A stretch of 64,000 nt of DNA from Streptomyces caelestis (GCF_001279005.1 NZ_LGCN01000201.1:10760-74759), one strand, 5' to 3'. Positions 7,812 to 17,123 are shown, numbered from the stretch's first letter. A program made the numbers and translations. Notes: generated by a model from the sequence alone, not told the origin.

Positions 7812-9491
7812 ATGCAAACCCCCACATACCTGGCCGCAGAGCTTCGACTCCCCACCAACTGGCTGGACTACACGATCCTCGGGATCTACTTCGTCGTCGT
7901 GCTGGGCATCGGCTTCGCCGCCCGCCGCTCGGTCAAGACCAGCCTCGACTTCTTCCTCTCCGGCCGCTCCCTGCCCGCCTGGGTCACCGGCCTGGCCTTC
8001 ATCGCGGCCAACCTCGGCGCCACCGAGATCCTCGGCATGGCGGCCAACAGCGCCCAGTACGGCGTCTACACGACCCACTGGTACTGGATCGGCGCCATCC
8101 CCGCGATGGTCTTCCTGGGCCTGGTGATGATGCCGTTCTACTACGGCAGCAAGGTCCGCTCGGTCCCCGAGTTCCTGCTGCTGCGCTTCGACAAGGCGGC
8201 CCACCTGTTCAGCTCGGTCCTCTTCGCGGCGGCGGCCATCCTGATCGCCGGCGTGAACCTGTACGCCCTCGCGATCGTGGTCGAGGCCCTCCTCGGCTGG
8301 CCGCAGTGGGTGGCGATCGTCGTCGCCGGCTTCTTCGTCCTGGCCTACATCACCCTCGGCGGCCTGTCCTCGGCGATCTACAACGAGGTCCTGCAGTTCT
8401 TCGTCATCCTCGCCGCGCTCATCCCGATCACGGTGCTCGGCCTGAAGAGCGTGGGCGGCTGGGACGGCCTGTCCGACTCCCTCACCCAGGCGCGCGGCGA
8501 CGACTTCATGACCGCCTGGGGCGGCACCGGCATCGGCAGCGACAACCCGCTCGGCGCCAACTGGCTGACCATCATCCTCGGCCTCGGCTTCGTCCTCTCC
8601 TTCGGCTACTGGACGACGAACTTCGCCGAGGTGCAGCGCGCCCTGTCCGCCAAGAACCTCTCGGCGGCCCAGCGCACCCCGCTCATCGCCGCGTTCCCGA
8701 AGATCTTCATCGTGTTCCTGGTGATGATCCCGGGCCTGGTCGCCGCCGTGATGGTCCCCGCGATCGGCACGGGGGGCTCGGACCTGCAGTACAACGACGC
8801 GATCCCGTACCTGATGCAGCAACTCCTGCCCAACGGCGTCCTGGGCATCGCCGTCACCGGGCTGCTGGCCGCGTTCATGGCCGGCATGGCGGCCAACGTC
8901 TCCTCCTTCAACACCGTCTTCACCACCGACATCTGGGCGAAGTACGTGGTGAAGCACCGCGAGGACGGGTACTACGTCCGCTTCGGCCGCCTGATCACCG
9001 CGATCGGCGTCCTCGCCTCCATCGGCACGGCGTTCCTCGCGTCCTCGTTCTCGAACATCATGAGCTACCTGCAGACGCTGTTCTCCTTCTTCAACGTGCC
9101 GATGTTCGTGGTCTTCATCATCGGCATGTTCTGGAAGCGGGCGTCCATGAAGTCCGGCTTCTGGGGCCTGCTCGCCGGCACCACCACCGCGATGGTGAAC
9201 TACTTCTGGATCTACAAGCAGGGCATCATCGGCATCCCCTCCGACCAGGGCGCCAACTTCGTCTCCGCGATCGCCGGCTTCGTCGCGGGCGCGGTGGTCA
9301 TGGTCGCCGTGTCGCTCTTCACCGCCCCCAAGCCGGCGGAGGAACTCGAGGGCCTGGTCTACGGCACGCGTTCCCCCGGCATGGCGGAGCCGCCCGCGGA
9401 GGGCGACGACGCGTGGTACCGGAAGCCGGCGTTGCTGGGCTGGGGCGCGGTGATCCTGGCCGCCGCCTGCTACATCCCGTTCTCGTTCTGA
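7812..9491 (+). CDS. Sodium/solute symporter (SSS family), probable galactose permease
   Basis: The 559-residue protein is a multi-span SSS transporter of the vSGLT type. The first helix region is WLDYTILGIYFVVVLGIGF, followed by SLDFFLSGRSLPAWVTGLAFIAANLGATEILGMA, the conserved start of the core fold. About 13-14 hydrophobic segments can be counted. Divergence from galTEK and the shared operator suggest it imports galactose with Na+; this is inference from context. The ATG at 7812 has only a weak upstream purine stretch (GAAGCGAG). Confidence 0.88.
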   Translation: MQTPTYLAAELRLPTNWLDYTILGIYFVVVLGIGFAARRSVKTSLDFFLSGRSLPAWVTGLAFIAANLGATEILGMAANSAQYGVYTTHWYWIGAIPAMVFLGLVMMPFYYGSKVRSVPEFLLLRFDKAAHLFSSVLFAAAAILIAGVNLYALAIVVEALLGWPQWVAIVVAGFFVLAYITLGGLSSAIYNEVLQFFVILAALIPITVLGLKSVGGWDGLSDSLTQARGDDFMTAWGGTGIGSDNPLGANWLTIILGLGFVLSFGYWTTNFAEVQRALSAKNLSAAQRTPLIAAFPKIFIVFLVMIPGLVAAVMVPAIGTGGSDLQYNDAIPYLMQQLLPNGVLGIAVTGLLAAFMAGMAANVSSFNTVFTTDIWAKYVVKHREDGYYVRFGRLITAIGVLASIGTAFLASSFSNIMSYLQTLFSFFNVPMFVVFIIGMFWKRASMKSGFWGLLAGTTTAMVNYFWIYKQGIIGIPSDQGANFVSAIAGFVAGAVVMVAVSLFTAPKPAEELEGLVYGTRSPGMAEPPAEGDDAWYRKPALLGWGAVILAAACYIPFSF

Positions 9492-9512
9492 CCGCGGGAG
9501 GATGGAGAGAGC

Positions 9513-9824
9513 ATGTCCGAGCACTATTCCGAGCGTGAGCTCCAGCAGGAGGTCTCCGACCTGGAGACCAAGTCCACGACGGCCGCACGGTTGTTCGACA
9601 TCCGGCGGATCATCGGCGGGCTGTTCGTCGTGTACGGCGTGATCGTCACGATCGCGGGCTTCACCGCGTCCGACGCGGACCTCGACAAGGCCCAGGGAGT
9701 CAACATCAACCTCTGGACGGGGTTGGGAATGCTGGTCCTGGGCCTGCTGTTCCTCCTCTGGCTGAAGCTCAGGCCGACGGCCCCGCCGCCGCCGGACGTC
9801 GTTCCGGAGGAACGGGAGGAGTAA
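9513..9824 (+). CDS. Small two-TM membrane protein, symporter partner
   Basis: The 103-residue protein starts 21 bp after the symporter behind a GGAGAGA ribosome site. It has a charged N-terminus (about 25 residues), two membrane segments (GGLFVVYGVIVTIAGF and GLGMLVLGLLFLLWL) joined by a short loop, and a Pro/Glu tail. The pairing recalls other SSS transporters followed by a small membrane protein (for example DUF485 with ActP), although this sequence is not obviously that family. It may be an accessory subunit for stability or activity. Confidence 0.75.
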   Translation: MSEHYSERELQQEVSDLETKSTTAARLFDIRRIIGGLFVVYGVIVTIAGFTASDADLDKAQGVNINLWTGLGMLVLGLLFLLWLKLRPTAPPPPDVVPEEREE

Positions 9825-10266
9825 GCGGCGCGGTACGTTGCGCGGTCCCGCGCCGGTGCGGCCCGGGCCGGGACCGCACCCCCGGCGTCTGCGGGCGCCC
9901 CGCGCCGGTGCGGGCCGGGGGTGTTCGCGCAGCCCGGCGCTTACGGGGTGCTGTCGCGCCCACCCGTGCCGCCCTGCGGCACGACTGCCCGCGGCAGCGG
10001 CAGGCGGCAGCCCGCGGAGCGCGGGGACGACGGCAAGTGGCCGCGTACGGCGCGCAGGGGACGGGGCGGGGGTGGCCGCCCGCAGCGGCCGGCGCGTCCG
10101 CACCCAGCACCCCTCCAACGGACGTGATCCGCGCCGGTCCGAGGACGGACACCCCCGACCCGGCCCCGACCCACCCACCGACCGCGGGCGCCACCCCAAC
10201 CCCCACCGGACCGCACGAGGCGCCGCAGGCACAAGACCCGCGCCCCACAGGCCCGCCGCCGCAGGC
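9825..10266. other. Gene-free GC-rich intergenic region
   Basis: About 440 bp between the small membrane protein and the convergent response regulator hold one clear hairpin (9842-9877). Apart from that there is only GC-rich sequence; reading frames on both strands are Pro/Arg/Ala-rich shadow ORFs without recognisable domains. Confidence 0.5.
9842..9877 (+). terminator. Hairpin terminator after the symporter operon
   Basis: GCGGTCCCG (9842-9850) pairs perfectly with CGGGACCGC (9869-9877) across an 18-nt loop, 18 bp downstream of the small membrane protein stop. Confidence 0.6.
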
Positions 10267-10947
10267 TCAGGCGCCGCCCCCCACCGGCCCCGCCCGGTCC
10301 AGCAGGCCCGTTCGGGCGGCCAGGGCCGCCGCCTCCAGGCGGGAGCCCACGCCCAGTTTCATCAGGACACGCTGGACATGCGTCCGGGCCGTGGACGGTG
10401 CGATGCCCATGCCCGCCGCGATCAGCCGGGTGTCCTCCCCCTCGGCGACCCGCACCAGCACCTCCACCTCCCGAGGCGTCAGCATCCGCAGCAACCGCGC
10501 ACCCTCGTCATCCGGCTGCGCCGCAGGATTCAGCAGCTCCCCGAACGCCCCCTGCAGCAACTGCGGCGCCACGGCGGCCTCCCCCGCCCGCGCCTTCATG
10601 ATCGCCCGCTCGACCCCCTCGATGCGCTCGTCGTGCCGCACGTACCCCGACGCCCCCGCCGCGAACGCCGCCGCGATGCCCCGCGGCGACGGCACCGGCC
10701 CCAGCACCACCACCGCCACCTGGGCCCGCTCCCGCTTGATCTTCACCACCGGATCGAACGTCCCCGCCGCCGCCGGCGCCGCCGTCCCCAGCAGACACAC
10801 CTCGGGCGCCCTGCTGATCACCAGATCCGCGGCGCCGGCCGCCGGCGCGGCCGCCGCCAGCACCCGGTGCCCCCGCAGCTTCAACGCCGAGGCCAACGCC
10901 TCGGCGAGCAATCGGTGGTCGTCGACCACCATCAGCCGCACTCCCAT
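10267..10947 (-). CDS. Atypical LuxR-family response regulator
   Basis: This 226-residue protein has a receiver-like N-terminus (RLMVVDDHRLLAEALASAL) and a C-terminal LuxR helix-turn-helix (MLTPREVEVLVRVAEGEDTRLIAAGM, then APSTARTHVQRVLMKLGVGS). The phosphoacceptor Asp is not where expected: the strand reads PEVCLLGTAAP with Gly instead of Asp, and the usual Lys of GYxxKD is GYVRHD. The acidic pair near the N-terminus is kept. It therefore probably works without phosphorylation, like other atypical Streptomyces regulators. The ATG at 10947 starts the receiver fold; an in-frame upstream start at 10974 is possible. Confidence 0.8.
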   Translation of the reverse strand: MGVRLMVVDDHRLLAEALASALKLRGHRVLAAAAPAAGAADLVISRAPEVCLLGTAAPAAAGTFDPVVKIKRERAQVAVVVLGPVPSPRGIAAAFAAGASGYVRHDERIEGVERAIMKARAGEAAVAPQLLQGAFGELLNPAAQPDDEGARLLRMLTPREVEVLVRVAEGEDTRLIAAGMGIAPSTARTHVQRVLMKLGVGSRLEAAALAARTGLLDRAGPVGGGA

Positions 10948-11096
10948 CGAACAGCCAACCCCCTGACAACGCACCCCCGGATGCCCCCGGAAGCTACACG
11001 CTTGTTCGACGTCGCGCTCCCCCTACCGGCGAGAACCACCCCGGACCGCCGAAATTCTCGCATTCGACGGCGATGGGCGGATGACGCGCGACACGC

Positions 11097-11132
11097 CCGC
11101 GGCCCCGTCCCTGACCAGGGACGGGGCCGCGG
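11097..11132 (-). terminator. Strong hairpin terminator after the beta-propeller operon
   Basis: A 17-bp perfect stem with a 2-nt loop (left arm 11097-11113, right arm 11116-11132) lies 20 bp beyond the stop of the last beta-propeller gene. There is no U-tract on the minus strand. Confidence 0.75.
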
Positions 11133-11151
11133 AAAACAACGAACCGAACGA

Positions 11152-13089
11152 TCAACTCGTACCGAAAGCGATCACGAGATATTCCTTATCGTCCGAAGCC
11201 GACGAGAAGTCACTGGCGTAGGCACTGGACATGTACAGAGCGCCCTGCGAGAACAGGATCTCCGCGTATTCGGGCGACATCCGCGACTCGACGTCCCGCA
11301 CGGTTTCCGTCGCCGGGTTCTCCATCAGCGTCGTCTGCTTGAAGGTCCCCCCGTCGATGCTGACGATCTGCCCGCCCTTGTCGTACGGCGGACGCTTGTA
11401 CGCCAGGACGTTGCCGCCGTCCATCCGCAGCGGGGTGATCGTGTAGCCGTCACCCGCGTCGGCACGCTGCCCGGTCTGCTTGCCGGTCGCCAGGTCGAAG
11501 GCGACGACCTCGTTGGTCTGGACGTACGACTTCCCGCCGCCCTCGTGCTCCTCGGTCGCGATGTACAGCCGGTCGCCGCCGACCGCCAGCCCGGTGCACT
11601 TCTCGAGCTTGTAGATGGCGTCGCAGCGGGCCGCGTACTCCTCGCCCGGCGCGGAGATGCGCGTGCGCAGCTTGCCGGTCTTGTTGTCGATGGAGAAGAA
11701 GTCCGAGATGCCGCTGCCGTCCCCCGCGGAGTCGTTGACGTCGGCGGCGACGACCAGCGGGTCGGTGGAGACGACGGCGGCGTACTCGATGCCCTCGCCC
11801 ATCTTGTACTCGGTGATCACCTTCCCGCTCTTCGGGTCGATGGTCTGGATGTGCAGCTGCCGCTGGTCGTACGAACCGCACTTGCGCACCGCGACGAGCT
11901 TCTCGCCGCCGCCGTACCCGGAGTCGTAGCAGGAGTCGGACGTCTTGGGCGCCCACAGCTGCTCGCCGGAGGCGATCTCCCAGGCGGCGCCGCCGCTGGT
12001 GCTGCCCGCCGCGACGGTGCCGCCGCTGAGGGTGACGTTGTTGAAGCTGATCGGCATGGTGCCGGACTTGGCGGTCTTGGTCCACACCTCCTTGCCCGCC
12101 GCGAGGTCGATCACCGCGAGCTGCGTGCAGGACTGCGGATTCTCCTTGGTCGGCATGGCGGGCTTGAAGATGATCGCCGTCTTGCCGTCCTCGGTGACGC
12201 GGTTGGTGGCCTCGCACACCGGTCCGGGCAGGTCGATCGTCCACTTCTCGGTGCCCTTGGCACGGTCGTAGCCGACGATCTCGGCGATCCCGCTCTTGGC
12301 GTACACCGTGTCGGTCAGCCAGGAACCGGAGGTGGGGATGCTCGTGGTGCCCTTGGGGACCTTGGGCGCGGGCACCTGGAACAGCACCTTGGAGCCGGTG
12401 TCGGCCGGCGCCTTCTCCTCGGTCCCGGAGGAGGTGCCCCCGGAGCCGCCGTTCTTCTCGTCCTTGCCGCCGGTGCCGCCGGAATCCGCGGTGGTGTTCT
12501 TGTCGTCGTCCTTGCCGGACGACGAGGCGTACCAGACACCGGCGCCGACGATCAGGGCGATGGCCGCGACCGCCGAGACGATGATGGCGGCCTGCGCGCC
12601 GAACTTCTTCCCGCCACCCCCCGGCTGCGACTGCATCGGCATGGTCGGAGGCTGCGGATACCCGTACCCGGGCTGCCCGTAGCCGGGCTGACCGTACGGC
12701 CCCGGCTGCTGCGGATGCCCGTACGCCCCCGGCTGCGGCTGCCCCGGATACCCGTATCCGGCGGCCGGCGGCGGCTGCTGCGGGTACCCGTACCCGGCGG
12801 CCGGAGGCTGCTGCGGATACCCGTACCCGGGCCCCTGCGGAGCCGGCGGCGGCGCGACCGGCGGCTGCGGGGCGGCCGGGGTCTGCGGGGCGGCCGGGGG
12901 CTGCGGGGTCTGCGGGGTCTGCGGGGTCTGCGGATACCCGTACCCGGGCTCCGGGGCCTTGGTGAGATCGGGCCCACCGGGCGCGGCCGGCGGCTGTGCG
13001 GGCTGCTGCGGAGACTGCTGGGGCTGTTGCGGAGGCCCGAAGCCCGGCTGCTGCGGAGGCTGGTGGGGCGGCGGGGGCGACTGGGTCAT
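11152..13089 (-). CDS. Membrane-anchored PQQ-like beta-propeller protein with Pro/Tyr-rich cytoplasmic tail
   Basis: The 645-residue protein begins with about 175 residues of low-complexity Pro/Gln/Gly/Tyr sequence containing many PGYGYPQQ-type units. One membrane segment follows (AAIIVSAVAAIALIVGAGVWY), then a Gly/Ser/Thr linker and an extracellular PQQ-type beta-propeller of about 400 residues with repeats such as DPKSGKVITEYKMG and FDLATGKQTGQ. No catalytic residues or PQQ ligands are evident, so the propeller probably mediates binding. It is the downstream member of a paralogous pair, 58 bp after the first. Function unknown. Confidence 0.85.
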   Translation of the reverse strand: MTQSPPPPHQPPQQPGFGPPQQPQQSPQQPAQPPAAPGGPDLTKAPEPGYGYPQTPQTPQTPQPPAAPQTPAAPQPPVAPPPAPQGPGYGYPQQPPAAGYGYPQQPPPAAGYGYPGQPQPGAYGHPQQPGPYGQPGYGQPGYGYPQPPTMPMQSQPGGGGKKFGAQAAIIVSAVAAIALIVGAGVWYASSSGKDDDKNTTADSGGTGGKDEKNGGSGGTSSGTEEKAPADTGSKVLFQVPAPKVPKGTTSIPTSGSWLTDTVYAKSGIAEIVGYDRAKGTEKWTIDLPGPVCEATNRVTEDGKTAIIFKPAMPTKENPQSCTQLAVIDLAAGKEVWTKTAKSGTMPISFNNVTLSGGTVAAGSTSGGAAWEIASGEQLWAPKTSDSCYDSGYGGGEKLVAVRKCGSYDQRQLHIQTIDPKSGKVITEYKMGEGIEYAAVVSTDPLVVAADVNDSAGDGSGISDFFSIDNKTGKLRTRISAPGEEYAARCDAIYKLEKCTGLAVGGDRLYIATEEHEGGGKSYVQTNEVVAFDLATGKQTGQRADAGDGYTITPLRMDGGNVLAYKRPPYDKGGQIVSIDGGTFKQTTLMENPATETVRDVESRMSPEYAEILFSQGALYMSSAYASDFSSASDDKEYLVIAFGTS

Positions 13090-13147
13090 GACGTGAGTAC
13101 CTCGGGGAAGGGGACGACGGGCGACGGAAAGGGGACGGGTACGGCCC

Positions 13148-14914
13148 TCACTCGCCGTAGGCGAGCATCAACTTCTCCTTCGACTCGTCATTGCCACTCA
13201 GCCGTGTGGTCGAGATGTAGAACCGTCCGTCGGCCCAGTCGATCGACTTGCTGAAGAAGCTGTTCTCGATGCTCGCGACGCTCTGCGGGTTCCGCATCAG
13301 CTCGGCCGGCTGGTGGTCGCCGCCGCCGACGGGGATGGCCACGACCCGCCCGCCCGCGTCGTACGACGGGTCGACGTAGGCGATGAGCTTGCCGCCCTCG
13401 ACCTTCACCGGCTGCATGGGCTCCTCGGCCGGGGACTTGACCCGCCACTGCTCCTTGCCGTCGTCGAGGCCGATGGCGACGATCTCGTTGGCCCCGGTGG
13501 CCGCCTTGGTCGGCAGGTAAAGGGTGTTCGCGTCGACGACGACGCCCTCACAGCCCTGGAGGTCGCGCGCGAGGACGGCCCAGCCGCAGCCGGGGGCGAA
13601 GTCCTCGTCGACGGTGACCTGGGAGCGGAACTTCCCGCTGCCGGTGAAGGCGGAGATGTTCCAGGCCTTCTTGTCCTCGTTGGTGCTGTAGACGACCACC
13701 GGGTCGACGGAGTAGGCGCGCTCGATGCGCCACCCCTTGTCGAACTTCCGCGTCCACTTCACCTTGCCGGTCTTCGGGTCGAGCTCCTGGAGCTCGTCGT
13801 GCTCGTTGGCGCCGCCGGCGCCGCAGGACGCGACCTGGAGCAGCCGCTCACCGCCCGCGAAGGCGGCGGGGAAGCAGGGGGCGTCGCCGTACTTCTTCGC
13901 GTCGAACAGTTTCTTGCCGCTGGTCATGTCGTACGCCGTGCCGGACTGCGAGCGGCCCACCATCAGCGTGTTGCCGGTGAGGGTCATCTCGATGGAGAGC
14001 ACGGAGTCGAACAGCGCGCCGTCGGCGACCTCCTGCTTCCAGCCCTTCTCGCCGGTGTCGAGGTCGACGAGCTGGAGCTGGTTGCACTTGGCGCGGTCGC
14101 TGCTGCCGCTCATGTGGGCGATGACGACCTTGTTGTCGGACGTCGCCTCCTGCGTGACCGCGCAGATCTTCTGCGGGAAGGCGAGGGTGTCCCAGGTGAG
14201 CTTCCCGTCGCCGACGTCGTAGGCGAAGAGCTCCTTGTAGGCGGCCTTCACGGCCGTCTTGTCGGTGACCCACATGCCGGGGGCGTCGGCGCCGGAACCG
14301 GGCGCGTCGGGCGCCTCCTTGTACCAGAGCACCTTGGACTCACCGGCCTGGCGGCCCGTGTTGAGGTCCTCCGGGTCCTCGCCGCCGTCGCCGCTGCCGT
14401 CGCCCGGATTGACCGGGGCGCCGGAGCTGCCGCCCGGCTCGGGGTCGTCGGTCTGCCGGGCGACGGGCTTCTCGTCCTTCTCGCCGTCGTCACCGGAGAC
14501 GGCCCACACGGTGCCGCCGATCACCAGCAGCGCGGCCACGGCGGCGCCGATGACCATGGCGGGCTTGCCCTTGAAGGGGTTGCGGGAGCCGGACCCGCCG
14601 GGCGGCGGCGTGCCGGGCGCCCCGGGGAACTGCGGCTGCGTCGGGTACCCGTACCCGGGCTGCCCGTAGGGCCCCGGCTGCTGCGGCTGACCGTAGGGCC
14701 CGGAGGCGTACGGTCCGGAGTTGTACGGCCCCGGCTGCTGCGGATACCCGTATCCGGGCCGCGGCGGACCCTGCGGAGGCGGAGGAGGCGTCTGCGGAGC
14801 CCCGAAACCACCCCCCGGCGGCGGATCCTGCGGCGCTCCGAAACCACCCTGCGGTGGCGGATCCTGCGGCGCTCCGAAACCACCCTGCGGCGGCTGGTTG
14901 GGCGGCTGAGTCAT
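13148..14914 (-). CDS. Membrane-anchored PQQ-like beta-propeller protein, paralogue
   Basis: The 588-residue protein has the same layout as its downstream neighbour. About 120 Pro/Gln-rich residues start with three near-identical QGGFGAPQDPP-type repeats and continue with PGYGYPQQ and GPYGQP units. A membrane segment (AMVIGAAVAALLVIGGTVWAV), an acidic linker and a beta-propeller follow (repeats such as LDPKTGKVKWTRKF and IGLDDGKEQWRV). The tail faces the cytoplasm and the propeller the outside. The pair arose by duplication and may form one complex. Related proteins are sometimes fused to Ser/Thr kinases, but no kinase is present here. Confidence 0.85.
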   Translation of the reverse strand: MTQPPNQPPQGGFGAPQDPPPQGGFGAPQDPPPGGGFGAPQTPPPPPQGPPRPGYGYPQQPGPYNSGPYASGPYGQPQQPGPYGQPGYGYPTQPQFPGAPGTPPPGGSGSRNPFKGKPAMVIGAAVAALLVIGGTVWAVSGDDGEKDEKPVARQTDDPEPGGSSGAPVNPGDGSGDGGEDPEDLNTGRQAGESKVLWYKEAPDAPGSGADAPGMWVTDKTAVKAAYKELFAYDVGDGKLTWDTLAFPQKICAVTQEATSDNKVVIAHMSGSSDRAKCNQLQLVDLDTGEKGWKQEVADGALFDSVLSIEMTLTGNTLMVGRSQSGTAYDMTSGKKLFDAKKYGDAPCFPAAFAGGERLLQVASCGAGGANEHDELQELDPKTGKVKWTRKFDKGWRIERAYSVDPVVVYSTNEDKKAWNISAFTGSGKFRSQVTVDEDFAPGCGWAVLARDLQGCEGVVVDANTLYLPTKAATGANEIVAIGLDDGKEQWRVKSPAEEPMQPVKVEGGKLIAYVDPSYDAGGRVVAIPVGGGDHQPAELMRNPQSVASIENSFFSKSIDWADGRFYISTTRLSGNDESKEKLMLAYGE

Positions 14915-15116
14915 CAGCGCGTTCCCCCTTACTCACTGATTTTTAGCCACGCCCTGAGGTACGCGATGAACCCAGAGTCGTCTTCAGACGTTTCTCAGAC
15001 TGGCCCCTTTGTATCACCCGGTACCGACAGGCCACCGGGCCGCGCCCTCCCCTGTTCCCAAGGGAGAACCGGCCCGTGATGCCCCTGTTACGCGCCTTCA
15101 CGCGCCCTTCACGCCA

Positions 15117-15135
15117 CGCGCGCCCCCGGCGCGCG
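15117..15135 (-). terminator. Short GC hairpin after the ABC-F gene
   Basis: CGCGCGCC and GGCGCGCG form an 8-bp stem with a 3-nt loop, 15 bp past the ABC-F stop codon. Confidence 0.45.
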
Positions 15136-15149
15136 GAGGGCGGGGCGGC

Positions 15150-16967
15150 TCAGGCGTCCTCGGCCAGTTCCAGCCAGCGCAGCTCCAGCTCGTCCCGCTG
15201 TCCGGCCAGCTCCCGCAGCTCGGCGTCGAGTTCGGCCACCTTCGCGAAGTCGGTGGCGTGCTCGGCGATGGCCGCGTGCAGCTTGGTCTCCTTCTCGGAG
15301 ACCTTGTCGAGCTGGCGCTCGATCTTCTGCAGCTCCTTCTTGGCGGCGCGCTGATCGGCGGCGCTCTTCTCCGGGGCGGAGCCCTGGGGCGCCGCGGCCG
15401 GAGCGGAGGCCGCGGCAGCGGCGGCGGCCTCCTCCATCCGCTTGCGCCGCTCCAGGTACTCGTCGATCCCGCGCGGCAGCATCCGCAGGGCGCCGTCGCC
15501 GAGGAGGGCGAACACCCGGTCGGTGGTGCGCTCGACGAAGAACCGGTCGTGGGAGATGACGATCATCGAGCCGGGCCAGCCGTCGAGGACGTCCTCGAGC
15601 TGGGTGAGGGTCTCGATGTCGAGGTCGTTGGTGGGCTCGTCGAGGAAGAGGACGTTGGGTTCGTCCATCAGCAGCCGCAGCAGCTGCAGCCGCCGCCGCT
15701 CACCACCGGACAGGTCCCCGACCGGCGTCCACTGCTTCTCCTTGCTGAACCCGAACGTCTCGCACAGCTGTCCGGCGGTCATCTCGCGCCCCTTGCCGAG
15801 GTCGACGCGCTCGCGCACCTGCTGCACGGCCTGGAGCACCCGCCAGGTGGGGTCGAGCTCGGCGACCTCCTGGGAGAGGTAGGCGAGCTTGACCGTCTTG
15901 CCGACCCGGACGTGGCCCCCCGCGGGCTGCGCCTCCCCCTCGCTCCGGGCCGCCTCGGCGAGCGCCCGCAGCAGGGACGTCTTGCCCGCCCCGTTGACCC
16001 CGACCAGACCGATGCGGTCGCCGGGGCCGAGCTGCCAGGTGACGTGCTTGAGCAGCACCTTGGGCCCGGCCTGGACGGTGACGTCCTCCAGGTCGAACAC
16101 CGTCTTGCCGAGCCGCGAGGAGGCGAACTTCATCAGCTCGCTGCTGTCACGCGGCGGGGGGACGTCCTTGATCAGCTCGTTGGCGGCCTCCACGCGGAAG
16201 CGCGGCTTGGACGTGCGCGCGGGGGCGCCGCGCCGCAGCCAGGCCAGCTCCTTGCGGACCAGGTTCTGCCGCTTGACCTCCTCGGTGGCGGCGATCCGTT
16301 CGCGCTCCGCGCGGGCGAAGACGTAGTCGGAGTAACCGCCCTCGTACTCGTACACGTCACCGCGCTGCACGTCCCACATGCGGGTGCAGACCTGGTCGAG
16401 GAACCAGCGGTCGTGGGTGACGCAGACGAGCGCGGACCGGCGGGTCCGCAGATGCTGGGCGAGCCAGGCGATGCCCTCGACGTCGAGGTGGTTCGTCGGC
16501 TCGTCGAGGACGATCAGGTCCTGCTCCTCGATGAGCAGCTTGGCGAGCGCGATGCGCCTGCGCTCACCGCCGGACAGCGGCCCGATGACGGTGTCCAGGC
16601 CCTTGGGGAACCCCGGCAGGTCCAGTCCGCCGAACAGCCCGGTCAGTACGTCCCTGACCTTGGCGTTCCCCGCCCACTCGTGGTCGGCCATGTCACCGAT
16701 GACCTCGTGCCGGACGGTGGCGGCCGGGTCGAGGGAGTCGTGCTGGGTGAGCACCCCGAGCCGCAGCCCGCCGGAGTGCGTCACCCGCCCGGTGTCGGCC
16801 TCCTCCAGCCGGGCCAGCATCCGGATGAGGGTGGTCTTGCCGTCCCCGTTGCGCCCCACCACCCCGATCCGGTCCCCTTCGGAGACGCCGAGGGAAATCC
16901 CGTCGAGCAACGCGCGCGTGCCGTACACCTTGCTGACGTTCTCGACATTGACCAGATTGACGGCCAT
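15150..16967 (-). CDS. ABC-F family ATPase (translation factor type)
   Basis: This 605-residue protein has two ABC ATPase domains and no membrane segments. Domain 1 has Walker A GRNGDGKTT, signature LSGGERRR and Walker B LIVLDEPTNHLD; domain 2 has GVNGAGKTS, LSGGERRR and VLFLDEPTNDLD. The region between them carries the ABC-F inter-domain linker, and an Ala-rich stretch plus a C-terminal coiled coil ends the protein, as in Uup-like members. ABC-F proteins act on the ribosome in stalled-complex rescue or antibiotic resistance. Nothing nearby points to a specific drug, so a housekeeping role is more likely. Good ribosome site AGGAG before ATG 16967. Confidence 0.93.
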   Translation of the reverse strand: MAVNLVNVENVSKVYGTRALLDGISLGVSEGDRIGVVGRNGDGKTTLIRMLARLEEADTGRVTHSGGLRLGVLTQHDSLDPAATVRHEVIGDMADHEWAGNAKVRDVLTGLFGGLDLPGFPKGLDTVIGPLSGGERRRIALAKLLIEEQDLIVLDEPTNHLDVEGIAWLAQHLRTRRSALVCVTHDRWFLDQVCTRMWDVQRGDVYEYEGGYSDYVFARAERERIAATEEVKRQNLVRKELAWLRRGAPARTSKPRFRVEAANELIKDVPPPRDSSELMKFASSRLGKTVFDLEDVTVQAGPKVLLKHVTWQLGPGDRIGLVGVNGAGKTSLLRALAEAARSEGEAQPAGGHVRVGKTVKLAYLSQEVAELDPTWRVLQAVQQVRERVDLGKGREMTAGQLCETFGFSKEKQWTPVGDLSGGERRRLQLLRLLMDEPNVLFLDEPTNDLDIETLTQLEDVLDGWPGSMIVISHDRFFVERTTDRVFALLGDGALRMLPRGIDEYLERRKRMEEAAAAAAASAPAAAPQGSAPEKSAADQRAAKKELQKIERQLDKVSEKETKLHAAIAEHATDFAKVAELDAELRELAGQRDELELRWLELAEDA

Positions 16968-17123
16968 TTCTCTCCTGCCCGGTGGATCGATCAGCTTTCA
17001 AGCGTAGGGCCTTCCGGCCGGCGGTCGACGCGCCGGAAGATCGTCACTCTTTGTGATGACGTGATCGGAAACGGACGGCTACCGTAGGGAACAGGCAGCA
17101 GGATCCCGTCCATGGGAGGAACC

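Noticed and set aside
7665..10232. Long minus-strand ORF of 855 codons opposite the symporter
   Set aside because: Its product is an Arg/Gly/Asp/Glu/His-rich low-complexity string without domains, mirroring the third-codon GC of the real gene on the other strand.
9838..13254. Plus-strand ORF of 1138 codons across the response regulator and a beta-propeller gene
   Set aside because: It is a shadow of two well-supported minus-strand genes, with biased composition and no motif.
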